Origin: Albula goreensis | Taxonomy: Eukaryota > Chordata > Actinopteri > Albuliformes > Albulidae | Reading direction: 5' to 3' | Length of the DNA: 64,000 nucleotides | Assembly (NCBI GenBank): GCA_022829145.1 | Contig: CM040743.1 | Coordinates: 10,992,146 to 11,056,145 of the forward strand | In this document: in pieces, positions 29,719-42,282 of the stretch | Layout: the number at the start of each line of letters is the position of its first letter | Numbering within the stretch: position 1 is the stretch's first letter | Notes under the pieces: model-generated | What the model was told of the DNA's origin: nothing | Seen by the model: the letters and a program-made list of their open reading frames with translations, nothing else | The model's database searches: none | Made by a program: the position numbers and the translations under genes

Positions 29719-31846
29719 TCAAAGACTGTTACTGTAGAGTGATGTACTAAATATATTCTGATGAGCCCATTCTTCTGTTACATGAAGTGAAGTTCATGAA
29801 CACAACCTTATTAGTGAATAAAGTATTCATAAACAGCTGCAGGCCTTTCTTGTAGCTGACTGTAGGAAGGGTAACCAGCAATTGTAATTGAATCACCTGC
29901 AAATTTGTATAAGTATTGTAATTAAAATGCCAGGTTTTTTTGCTGTGTAGACATGACTTGTTCTTATCTGTTTTAGAATTTCAGTTTAAAATAGAATATT
30001 GAAACAACAGCGATGGACCAACACCAGATCCCAAGGCTCATACAACCTTAGCATAACCACGTAATTTTACTAATTTTAAATCCAGCGTTATCTGAATGAA
30101 ACATGTGGTTCTTCCTTTTCCACTTGCATCGTGTTGTGTAAGTCACCACCAGCGTTAGCACCTGTGGAATCTCTTCTGGTTAATCAGCTGGACGCAAGAC
30201 ATGGAGGAAAAATAAAGAGCTTGGAGCTCCTTGAGTTGCTCTCCCAGACAGGCATGGCTCCACCTGCTTCACATCCCCACACATGCATATATTCAGATGA
30301 ATGTAGCAGCCATACTACAGGCTACAGCCTAAGAAAATGATCACACCCTCTGAATGTTACCTCCTCTACAACAAAACAAAAGAAAATTAGGAGTTTGGAT
30401 GGTGCTGAAAGTAAAGAGGAACTGAATGGGGCTCCATCCAAGATTTGATCTGTATTTCAAATGAAATACCCTTAATTTGAATAGATACAGCAATCCCAAT
30501 ATATATCAATTTGGTATTGTGTCTGTTGATCCATATTGGTTAGAAGGCAAATCCTAGACATATGGAAAACATATCAAATGAAAGTTTGTTCGTTGCCTTA
30601 AAGTTCTGTTCTATTTGAGCCTGTCACACAGATGCTCACCCAACAGAGATCTGTAAAAATGCCATGGGTCTTGACTGGCATATGGGGTAGGTGGTATGTC
30701 CACAAAAACAAACCAACATGAAAGATTGGCTCTTCATAACACAGTATTTCATACAGTGTGAGGTTATTTGCTGATTTCTTGGAGCTGACAAAATCCAGCA
30801 CAGCTGAGCGCATTGAAACCGTCTGAGCACATGGAAGTCAAACAGTGTTCTGGTTTCTTGCTGGGTGATTTACACATACACATGCACCTCACAGAGCTCT
30901 GGATGTTCAGCTTGTGGCAGGCGTGTCGTCCTTGTCACTTTGTCGTTTGACAAAAACAGAACTGACATGGAAGTTTAGGTTTTGCACTTGTGCACCTCAG
31001 TCTGTTTTCCCCTTTACACAATTTATTTTTTCCATTCTACCAGGGAGTGAATTATTCAGTAATAATTTTAGCAGTGTCAGTCATTGCCCTTGTGGAAGCA
31101 AGTTTCAGATGTGAAAACTGTGCTGCCCTGATCTGAACCTGAAATCTTTGCAGCAGTATCTAAAGAGTAAATAATTCAATGAGAAATCAGAAGGAAACTC
31201 TTTGAACTACATCAGATAAGACAGTCGGGGCACCAGAGGTACTGTGTGAAAGCCATGTAAGAGAGCTCCTTGCACACATAGGCAATGCTCACACATATTT
31301 CCTTCTCCCTTGCAACTCATTATTGCACGGTAACTTTACACTAAAATCATACCTCCCATCAAAACATTTTCAGCATAAAAAAGATGCATATAAAGCAAGC
31401 ACTCTTAATAAATATGTGCGAAACACTTCTTAAAATTATTCAAGTAACTTAGCTCTTTGTTTTTTTCCCATCTCTCCTCTCTCATTTGGTTTCTTAAAAT
31501 ATTGTCATATCAATGAGACCATTCACAACCTGTACATAAAGCACATAGTATAAATCTATTTTTATACATGTAAAGGACATGGTAGTTAGCCAAACAGATT
31601 GTGGTAAACTAAAGCTTATAGAGCTTGTCAGGGTGGCGTATCTTGGCCTATCTTGGCTAATTGTTTCATTATTGAAGAAATACACCTTTGGGGGGTTAAT
31701 GTGACTGTAACTGGACTAGTTAGGGACTGCTAATTTTCCGGTTGATGTTGGATAGTGAGGTATTCTATTTACTTGTCCTTTTTGTGTATAACTTGAAAGT
31801 GATTTAGCTAGGGCAAATGTCATCTGAGCCACCATTATGGTAGCAG

Positions 31847-31909
31847 TTACATTACATTATAGGCATTTAGCAGACGCTGTTATCCAGAGCAACTTACAAC
31901 ACAAAGCAG
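31847..31909 (+). repeat. Fish-wide CATTTAGCAGACGC interspersed repeat fragment
   Basis: ACATTACATTATAGGCATTT, then AGCAGACGCTGTTATCCAGA and GCAACTTACAA. This core is found scattered through teleost genomes, usually at the end of short interspersed elements. It is one of the better clade clues in the window. Confidence 0.8.
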
Positions 31910-34900
31910 TAGTTGTTGGATATGCTGGTAATGCTAGAGCAACAACATCACTGCTCTCTTTTGCTAAGATCTGTCCCCATAACTCATCAATTATGCTAAT
32001 AATATTACACAATATATTTGCTTCCCTGATAAGCTTTTTTCCTCCTTTTCTCAGTTTAACTGGGATATTTTAAAATGTGCTTGTCCTTCAATGGAAAAAA
32101 AATGTTAGTCTAGGTTTGAAAAGGTTTGAAATTGTCTTTAGAATGGTAATGGATCCTTAGTCATTTACATATGTATAATCTGCTAGAGTGGGACTCACTT
32201 CCACCCTCGGCGTTACATCATGTTGAGTGGCCCACCCCAACTGGTGGGAGGAGTTTTTTGTTTTGTACAAACCACTGAACAACGAAAACCCTATTACTTG
32301 AGACAGCTGGTATGCCTCTAAGCCAACAAAAAAACTTACCACAATTGAAAAATGAACAAAAAAACTGGACTTTGAGTTCACACTGTCTGTAGCCCAAAGA
32401 AAATCTTTACAAATCTCTGAAGCCCTGTTATCACCCCCTCAGTGTTTAAGAACATAAGAATGTCTTTCGCTGTTGATATGAGACTAACGGCTTCCAAGTT
32501 CATTCGGATGAGAGTGCTCCTGTGCCTGTGTTTAATGCACTCGAGTGAGGAGGAGCTCCTCCCACAGGCCACATGAGTGGTGGATAAGACACGATATCCA
32601 TCAGTCTGGAGATTATAAAAAGACAGGATGAGATTCACACAAACCATGCAGTGTTTGCATCAGCAACTGCTTGTTCACTTCTCCAGCTCTACCAAACTGC
32701 ATGGTCCTCAAAATGCAGGATCCGCACTTTTGAGGTTCTTACCTTGCATTCTTCCAGAGGCGATATCTTTAGTCTTTCCCACTGTGTGGTAAGACTTGAC
32801 AGCTCAGCCTGCATGGTACCAACATTTGCTCAGCTCTTGCAGTGCTGAAGGAATGCCCTTTTCCCTTATTCCAGTGAAGCTTCTTGGGTCAAAGCAGGTA
32901 AAATCAGAGCAAAGCTTTCCATTGGCATTGAATCACTGTCTGTACTTGTGTTCAGAATGACATTGTGCACTCTGACCTTGAAGTCAGTTCTATGCTTCTG
33001 CTAATGGTTCAGTTTTCGCCAGCTCACCTGGTGTGGTCTTATTTTTTCTCACCTGTTTTCACAGTCCTTGTCTTGCACCTTCCCATTGGCACACTACACA
33101 AATCTGTATGCAGCTCTTTTGACACCAATACAGTCCTTCACACATTTGTTCCAGCAGTGCTCTGTACCCACCACAAGTCGTTATGCTGAGGACATCCATA
33201 CCACTTCTCTGCCGATAGTGTGACAAGGGTGATGTGTCCTCAAAAACTCGTTGCTGTGAGAATTTTCTCATACTTCAAGAGTGCTTCTGTATAGCCTTGA
33301 CCCTAAGGGTTAGCATCTTGTTTTTTTCCTGTGTGATTGCTGCTAAAGTTAGGACCAGGGCAATAAACATGTAAGGGTTTCCAAAGCACCCTAACACTAT
33401 GGTCAGAGCTTTATCGTTTGCCCACTACCATGTTTGCCCTTTTGGATAAAGTTTGCAGTGTTGCCTGTCTGTTGTCTGCAATGCAAGAAGTGTGTGCTCT
33501 GTAGAACATTGCCTATCATGTCAGGCAACAGCAGATAAAGAATATATGCACACCACCTGAAGAGAATTCAGGTAGGGAGATTACTCTGAAAGACAAGTAC
33601 AGACTCTGTTATATTGTCCCTGCCTGTTAGCTGCTCCATTTGTTGTGCCACCTACACAAGAACCAAAATGATCAAACTGTCATTAATAACACCTCTTATA
33701 TCAGGATAACTGGAATAACTGAACACTCTTTGATGTGATGTTTTGGGTGGAATCTATCTGGATGCAAAACATCCCTGCTTCTCTAACTTGCAACAGTTTG
33801 CTTAGTTAATTGGAAGACAATATCTATACCTTTTAATAATGTCTTTTGAAAGCAGAGTAACAAGGACCCTTGGCCATTCCCCCAGTTTCATGTCTCCTCT
33901 TGTTCTTTTCAAGCACTCATTTACATGCTGTTACAAGCATGTGTCAGATTTACTCTGGAGCAATATCAACTTCAAATGTTTCCATGGTAAACAGTATTGT
34001 CTTCCATGGTATAAGCAGCTTCAGCTTGGCTTCCCCTGTAGCTAAAGCCACATTTTCCAATCACCTGGAAACTGCCATTTTATCCTCAATGTAAGGTCAT
34101 TCGGTTACCACTCAGTAGGGTACTGATATCTCCTTTGCTGGCCTTAACATAATAAGCCTTTTCACGTTCTCTGGGTACTGTGGGTTATTTTTTCGTGTTC
34201 CTCAGTCCTCTGCTGAACTTACTTCCAGGCTTTCATTCCTCCTGTAATGAGTCAACTGTCACTAAAAGATGGCTTCACAAATTCTTCGCAGTATGTGAGC
34301 CACTTACAATTGATTCCATCATTACTGTGAAAAAACATTTGGCAAGCCATTTCCTGCTGTTTCGTGGGGGTGGCTGAAAAATATGCAAAGATCTTTGGAC
34401 TAGGGGCAGGCAAAGTATATAAAGCGTATAGTACTCTTTTCTACATTTCCCCTCATCTGTCCAAGTGCCATAGTTTGCCTTAGAAAGTTTTTAGTAACGC
34501 AAAGTTTACGCAGCCACTTTGGAATAACCTTTCTGCAAATTGCATTTACGTCTATAATAGATTATCTATTTTGAGCGAGATAGCAACTCTATCTATAGTA
34601 CACTTCTTTTCAAACAACCACATAGTGAGTCCTGAGAGGAATGAAGGGCATAGCTAAGTATTTCCTCTTCATATTTACTTAGACAATGATGGGAACTGTG
34701 AGAGCTGGTATTAAAAATGGATGTATTATGTTCCTAGTTCCTGTTCGGTGAGTAATATATGGGTAATATATAGGTAATGGCTAGAATACAGTATGTTACT
34801 ACACTAAACAAGAACAACAGCAAGTTTATTATGCATGAGGTACTGTATATATACATTATATGAGGCTTGCTGGCAGATCATTCTGTCTTTTTTTAAATTA

Positions 34901-35217
34901 AAGTTATGCATTCAGCTTTACTACAAAATATTATATTTATGTAAAATAAATGACTTATTACATGGTAACACCGGGTTCACACAATCTGCCGAAAAGCCCT
35001 GTCAGTATAACGTTTGATATAAAGCTTGGGAAATTTTCAATCTTTTGTGGCTTCTGTAAGCTTCAAACTTTAACTTAAAATGCCATTTTTGTTTAGAAGA
35101 ATGTATATAACACCATATACATGTACCATTACAATACAATACAATTCAATTTAAGGCCATTAAATTTGCTAACAGAATAAAATTTACAAAACTGAATGTG
35201 CAGCATGTGATGCAGAT

Positions 35218-35680
35218 TTGTTTCACAGATATGGGAATCAGAGGGGGAATGCTTGTGCAAGCAGAATCAGGGGTCACTTTGCTGCCCGGTCCCCTGACAT
35301 TAAGCTTTGTCAGAAAAGATCCTCTGCAGATCAGCTAAATACCATTGTCTTCAATGAATCATCACAGGATAAGTGCACCCTTGTCAAATCTCGAGGGTCA
35401 GCAAGCTGGTCTCAGCCTGCTGGTCAATGCCCTACCCTGACTGTGACTTTTCCAAAGGGCCAGGAAGTAGCGGAAGATGAGTGTTTCTGGAATGATTTGT
35501 TCACGCGATTGCGCGCCGCTATGAGCGGAGAGGTCACTGTCCCCTCCATCCATCTTTATTGATGAATGACAGGATTTGTCATTAAAGGACATGGTCACAT
35601 GAATCACTGCTTTAATGGCCTTCATGGGCTGGAGCCATGCCATACCATTATCATAGTAAAAAGTCTGCAGCATTGGAACT
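35218..35680. promoter_or_regulatory. Candidate conserved noncoding block
   Basis: A GC-richer, non-repetitive patch in AT-rich intron, with phrases such as TTGATGAATGACAGGATTTG and CATTAAAGGACATGGTCACA near 35560-35600. A 114-codon plus-strand frame (35218-35562) crosses it without recognisable domains or splice structure. The texture fits a conserved regulatory element, but conservation cannot be tested here. Confidence 0.25.
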
Positions 35681-36059
35681 ACAGCTATTCCATTAAGAAA
35701 GGCTTAACCTTTACAAGCCTCCACACAGCACATTGTCACTTCATACAGGTTTCAGTCACAGTCTGTGACACTGCAGAGTGGACATCATATATCATGGCTA
35801 TCATATCACTGTGCCAATGTAAAAGTGATATATTTAGATTGCGCCATTATATAGTACTTCATAAAACAGCAAAATTCAGTGTCCACTGTTTCCCTCTATT
35901 CAGCCAACAAATGCTCGAGAGGCCCCTGTCCACATGTAGATTGCAGCAACCTTTCAAATAAACAGTATTTTGACAAGTCAAAAATATAAAGTAGTTTCAT
36001 AAAAGTACCAAAACCTTTTCAGCTTCAAAGTGATTGAGGAATTTATCAAGTAGTTGATG

Positions 36060-36500
36060 GAAGGAGCTTGAGGCGCTTCACATTAGACTTCAAAGGCTAG
36101 CCAGAAGAGTGTTGAGTTGGACTTTAAAGGTCTCTGTAGTGTCAGAGTCTCTGATTGACCTTGGCAGAGTTCCAGAGGGAAGGGGTCTTGGAACTAAAGG
36201 ATCTGTTGCTAGGCAATCTTAAGCATGTATGAGGCATGGCAACTAATCCAGTTTCTGGATACAGAGCAGAAACATCTAGCATCTAGGGGTTTGATCATGC
36301 AGAGCGTTTAATAAATTCTAAATGCAGGGATATGCAGCCAATGTAACTGGCATAATATGCTGATGATGTGAACCTGTGAACTTGTTTTGGTCAGGATCTG
36401 GGTGCTTAGGGGTTTTATACTAACTGTAAATTGTTGATGGAAGGTAGGGAGTTGCAGTAATCTATACTTAGACAAAGGCATTGTCTGAATAGTCATGTTA
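36060..36500 (+). repeat. Old interspersed repeat remnant
   Basis: The run GCAGCCAATGTAACTGGCAT, AATATGCTGATGATGTGAAC, then GGAGTTGCAGTAATCTATACTTAG follows the order of a diverged dispersed fish repeat (phrases like AGCCAGTGTAACTGG ... AATATGATC ... TTACAGTAGTC). The ends are not defined. Confidence 0.45.
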
Positions 36501-38769
36501 CAGCAATAATCTGCCATTAATTACACACCAGCATGTGCCTGATTGTCATGGAGATGGCCCTATGGCACTGTGTGAACTAAATTTATGCATTAATCAAATT
36601 GAGATCAATATTGCAGGCCTCAAGTTTGATAAAATATGGATTGTTCAATACTTTAACAAACTTGAGTCCTGCAGTAATGATCTTCTCAGCAGTATTGATT
36701 CAATCTCAAATTTGAACAATGCATAAATTACATGTCTTTTGTATGTGGGGGAACAGCGTAGCTTCTGTCTTGACAGCATTAATGGTGGGACAGTTCCAGA
36801 GTGTTACTTCTTGGTGATCTCTCCCATTACAGGCTCCTATGCATTGTTTATTGTACCGTATATAATGCTTCTCCTACAACCATATGCCATACTAAAGAAA
36901 TGAGTTCATTTTTATATAAACCTCTTTTTCAGTTCATTTTTTTTCAGTTTTTAGTTTTATGATTATATTCCTTTGGTCTGGTCACCCATTATATGAGAGT
37001 AGTGTAGCTGAGTCAGTGTTTCAAGAACGCAACATATACGTGCCAGCTGCTGTAATTTTATTGTTTGTAATTATTTCACATTTTACTTCCATATGTCTTT
37101 GATCCAGCTATCTTCCTTTTGCAATGTTAAGTGGCTGGAAGATGATAATTGTCTTAAAGTGGTGACCTGGAGACCATGACAGAAACCAAATGGACTTCGG
37201 AGCAAGGGCCAGGACTGAGCTGTCATCAGTTTACACTGCCACTTGCATTCTAATGCAGCAATCACATCAGAGACACGTATAAAGTAAGAGTCGGTCAGGA
37301 GGACCTAATGCACCCTAACACCATTGGACCCATGATGCACATGCAATATTGCCATCTTCCAATGTAACTGTTGCTTCTTCTTTTTTATACAACTCTGCTG
37401 GATGTGTGTTCTTTTCATTATTCCGTATTTGTAATAAACATAGAATGTTTCATCAAGTCCCAGCTTTGTTTTCACAGATCCTCTCTGCTGGGGTCTGCTG
37501 ATACTAACAAAAGACAGACCCGTGTGTAGAATCTGTCATACAACTTGCTACTCTTTCACTACCAATGGCAGTACTTTGTTCTCCAGTATGTCCTTTTCTG
37601 CTTAGTTTTGATATGTAAAACACATCACTTCCTATGCACAGAGAAGACATTGTGCTAAAGTCTGGTCATACTGGAACACAGCAGTTTGCTGTGACAAAGA
37701 TGTCAATTCTTGAGCGTGTCGAGAAAGGGAAGTAGGTTGATTTTCTCCAGTGCAGCCCTGTTTCATCCAATTTTCCTCATAAAACATTTTTACACAAAAA
37801 TATACATGTAAAATTTATTTAAGCTTTACTGTAAATAATTTAGTAATAACACAGGGGAGTGCTTTGCCTTCAGCAGAGGACTATGATGAATATGCAAAAA
37901 TGGGTATTTATATGGTTGCAAGATATTTGAAGGACATCATGCAAATGGTTACTGTTGCATGCCTAATGGGATTTACTAAACCTGAAAGCAGTTAAGGGAC
38001 AGCTATATTTGCGTGTGTATTTTAGTACGAACAGGGAGAATCATTAACCAGACAGGCATTCAATAAGATGATGGCTGGCACTATAGCAAGGATACATAGG
38101 CATAATCAAAAACCGTTTCTCACTTTCTCACATCTTTTTGCAATGTCAGAGACAAAAATAACCGAGATCTATCACTATCTAGCAATTACATTTTTTTTAC
38201 AGATTTTGTGTGAAGTATGGATGACTTTATCTAAGTTTCCACTGTTGATCTGGTTCCAATAAAGTTCTGATCTATTCCAGCATCTACTAAACAGACCACT
38301 GCTGTTCAGCAAAAATGAACCATGTCGAATTCTAACTGGTGCAACCACTTTTTGCACATGCAAAATGAATATCCTTTATTTTGAATTTAAGTGAATCAAC
38401 TCCTAAATGTGCATTTGTCTCTGTGTAGTTTATGCATTGTAATAAGCAGGTTCATGTATAGTTTATAAATGGTTATGTAGGAAATGGCATCTTTGTGTCC
38501 ATACTGATGAATAAGGGGCTCCACTGGTGTCAGTAAAATATGTACATCACAGGGGTCCTCTTTTTCTGAAAGATGGGAACACACAGTCTATGGCATCTTG
38601 GGAATTGCTGCATACATATTTGCTAGATAAAGAGATCAGGTATTGTTTTTGCTCGTTGTACTACAGGTCATTGTTTTTTCAAGTCTGATCATATTACATG
38701 GCGAAGAAAAGATTAAAGGCAGAACTCAGTCATCTGTCCAAATTCAGCTAACGTCACCTCCTGTTTACA

Positions 38770-39240
38770 ATATGTCTCCATCACAGCTGCCTGGGTCTGT
38801 TTTCCGCAGGCTTTGTCTGAAGAGGGACGGCTTTAGTGCAAACAGATCAGACTGGAGTCATCAGTGGGTCCATCTTAATTGCTCCGTGCTTAATAAAGAC
38901 TGGCAGTGTAGGCTCCATCAGCCCGTGGTGTACCTGGATGCCCGGAGAAGGAGCTGGCCACGCATCTGCTCTCCACGCAGCATGCGCCACGGCAGACACC
39001 TCATCAATCAGCGCCCAGTGGCGGAGACGGATGCGAGGCCGCTGGGAGGTAGCGAGCTTCTCTCCATCAAAGTGATGTTTTGAAAGTAAGTAATCAGTGT
39101 TCTCCACAGGCACTTCTTCAATGGCAGCCACGCCGCTCTTTCTCTCCTGACACGGGCCCTCTTGGCACTCTGGTACACCCAGTCAAGGCTTCTCCACACC
39201 ATTAAGTTCTGGGAGTTATTTTTCATCCAGGGGCAGGATA
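38770..39240. promoter_or_regulatory. GC-rich unique block, candidate regulatory element
   Basis: A marked local rise in GC with several CpGs (for example GAGACGGATGCGAGGCCGCT near 39024 and CACGCAGCATGCGCCACGG near 38974). It keeps open frames on both strands (146 codons plus, 94 codons minus), which is expected of GC-rich DNA. None matches a domain I know, so no gene is called. A cryptic promoter or conserved element is possible. Confidence 0.25.
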
Positions 39241-41158
39241 CATAACTACTACTGCCATGGTCAAGTTTCATACCGGGGCAACTGTGTCAAGCCAATCAAT
39301 TGCATAAAAAGGCATCCTTTTCATTTAGAATGCAACTACCGGCTATGGGTATAAAATCTCTGAGCAAGAGAAAAACTAAACAAACAGGAAAATCTTAGTG
39401 CTGTAATATTTCAAAATCTGATGTGTTTTTAACAATTCCCTGTTGCGGAAAAAAGAACAAACTGCTGCCTTGTTCATGAGCTTTTTTTTTCTAATTTTCA
39501 AAGGATTTACTTGCAAATCAGGAATCCATGGTCACATGATGGTTCGTCATAAATTATTGTATACCGATATCAAATCTGTTTCATCAAACACCAGAATCCG
39601 AAACACAAAGGCCTCAGAAGAATAAACAATTACACATTTATTTGAAAATAGTCTGAAATGGGCTGCAAATCAATCGACTAATGTGGTGATGAAGAAAGCT
39701 GCCAACTTTCTAAACGTTGCACGATCTTTTAATAAATGAGGCTCTGTGTCCTTTAATCTGATTAACTTGACAGAATATTTGCTTAAGCAGAGGGTTAGCG
39801 CACATGATTACAGTTGATTGGTGTAGTACTTTTGGAATACAAAAGAGGTCTGTAGTCCATAGCTGTCTTAAAAGGTTTTTTTTAGTTTTATTAAATATTT
39901 CACATTCATAGACCCCAGAATAGACATTGTGGCTCTCAGAACTTTGCCCAAGCTAAGGGACATTTCTGTCATGATGGTACAGAATTAGCACAATGTTAAT
40001 ACTATGGTGTGCTTATACCATCTCAATACTGCATGTGTCTATCAGTCTTTTGTTATAAAATTGTAAATTATATATTTTTTAAACATGCCAAACCAATAAT
40101 CTTTCCTACTATTTAAACTAACTCTTAAAACTGTATATTCAAGCTATTGAACTATAACTACGCATCCACCCATATTTTTATTTTAGAATGAGACCAAGTG
40201 TATTTCACTTGACAGGATAACTGAAGTGATGGTAGACAATATAATAAAAAAGTACATTCTCATTCAGTTGCCAGGGCCACTGCACACACATTCTTCAGCT
40301 TAATCTTGGCTTGGCTTTGTACCAGCGCCTCCATTTTATGTATGGGAAGGTGCCACACAAAGGCAATATGGCAGTGAATAAAATAAATGGACACTAATGT
40401 TATATCAGCTAATGACCTCAGAATGCTTTTATACAGATACATAATTCATCATCAGCATTTAGTCTCAGATGCCCAAAATGCTTTTAAATTATGTGTTTCT
40501 GCACTGTGATGAGCCCTAAATGAAATTTGGCTCCTCATACGGGCGTTCCTGTAACAGAAAGGGGATTTATTTTATATACCTTTATGTTTCTGGAGATGGA
40601 TGCAGGCTTCAGTTTACCCATCTCCCATACAGGGCAGCAGTGGGAGGAGCTGTTTCTGAAGAGATGCCACAGATGAAAACTCATCTTGTAGAGGCGTCAG
40701 GTTGCAATGTGGCAGCGAGTCTCATAATCCTACACCTGAGAGTCCACCCAGACGAGTGGATATATTGAGTCAACTTGTGCTTATTTTCCAGGATGCTTGA
40801 CAGGTTTATTTATAGAACGCTGAGTCATACACAGCATTACAGTTCCGCAGATCTGCGTGTCATTTCAGGTCACACAGGTGTTCACTACAATGGAAGATGA
40901 ACCTCTCGATTGTACATTTTTTTGAAATAATGCAATGGGATTCACAAAGTGTGGTCACATTCTGGAAGTCACTAACTGGACCTTATGAAGCCATGATATT
41001 CTTCTATTGATGCAGATATTATTCCAATGAAGATTATTTAATGTTGAAGCATTAAATAAGATATACTGTGCTAAATATAAAGTGATATTAACAACAGAGA
41101 TGTCAATAATTTAGTTCAAAGTTGATTGCCTCTATAGACAATGTTAGCTGTAATTTCA

Positions 41159-41176
41159 GAGAGAGAGAGAGAGAGA
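41159..41176. repeat. Short GA microsatellite
   Basis: About nine GA units followed by a diverged GACAGAGAT tail. Confidence 0.8.
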
Positions 41177-41384
41177 TGACAGAGATAGGATATTTCAGAT
41201 AATAGCCTAATTTTAGAGTTTCAAGAAAAACACATTTTGAAATGTTTAGCCATTCACATGCCATATCCTCTTATCACCTGCTCTGCATCTAATGCACCTG
41301 CTGCTGTGACCTTGGCCAGTCCATACAGTCATTTAATATACTTACTTTATGTGATAAATGATTCTGTAACACTAAACTAATAAT

Positions 41385-42282
41385 CAGTGTTTCAGTGTCC
41401 CAAGATTGGTCTTGGACTTCAGACCAAAAGATTTATGTCTCAGTCTTTCCTCCATCTCGGACCTCATTTATTTTGGTCTTGTTGGTCTTGGATTCAGACT
41501 TCTTCCTCACATCAATAGCAGGCCTACCCATATGCAACTTGTGTACGATGTACACTTTTTGACATCAAAATATGCAGTAACAAATTGTTACAGTGATCTG
41601 CACTCAAAGATGCTTTTCATTGTGCATGTGTAGCCAGTTTTTCCATCAGGTATGGATGATTAACATTTACTTGCTGCACTTATTGGCCCTTTAAATGTTA
41701 TTTATTTAAATATGTACTGTTAAAAGTATATTTAAAGACAATGATTTTCTTGAGTTTTCACAGTTATGCCCCTGTGATTAACTCCCGTGTTCATACGTAT
41801 GAATTTGCGATACAAGCTGGGCATAAGTGGACAGTACGGAGGGAAGATGTGTTTATTTAATTCATACCAACTGAAAATTAGAGCTGCACCTGTCCACTGT
41901 TACTCATGATTTGAATTGTACTCAATGCAAGAAATTTGAGATGAATTAATTTATAATGTGTTAAAGTTAATAATAATAATGATGATATGATTATTAATGA
42001 AAAAGAGCAATTTACCTGAAATACATGCATATAATAGATTGTTTTCAAGTTGACAGACTATTTGCTGAATGTCCACTCCACACTGAGCTTTCAGTAATTG
42101 TTACTGCATTTAACTTGTGCCGGTGTGGTGTCCAGGGTTGGCAGGTCTGCAGTAGTATGTGCTGTAATACATCATTAGCATAGCGATTTTGAAAGACTGG
42201 AGGACTGTTCTAGCCTTGGCCTTCTCTTGGTCTTGACCCTGTTTCTGGTTGTGGTCTCGTAACAGACTTGACCCAAACACTG
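41385..42282. mobile_element. CAGTGTTT-ended nonautonomous DNA transposon (about 0.9 kb)
   Basis: The left end is CAGTGTTTCAGTGTCCCAAG followed by GGTCTTGGACTTCAGACC. The right end reads GGTCTTGACC ... GACTTGACCCAAACACTG, so its reverse complement starts CAGTGTTTGGGTCAAGTC. GGTCTTGG/GGTCTCG-rich subterminal repeats at both ends are typical of a hAT-like MITE family in fish. Flanking 8-mers do not form a clear target duplication, and no transposase is inside. Confidence 0.6.

Noticed and set aside
33059-33271. Minus-strand frame with a GLYWCQ...CVVCQ string resembling a Gypsy integrase zinc finger
   Set aside because: The expected His pair is not properly placed, and neither the catalytic core nor other pol motifs follow; the likeness is too weak.
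36535-36726. 63-codon plus-strand frame after the 36-kb repeat
   Set aside because: Ordinary chance frame with no motif.
38643-39083. 146-codon frame as a possible single-exon gene
   Set aside because: Frames are open on both strands of a GC-rich patch, no domain is recognisable, and the start lacks supporting context.
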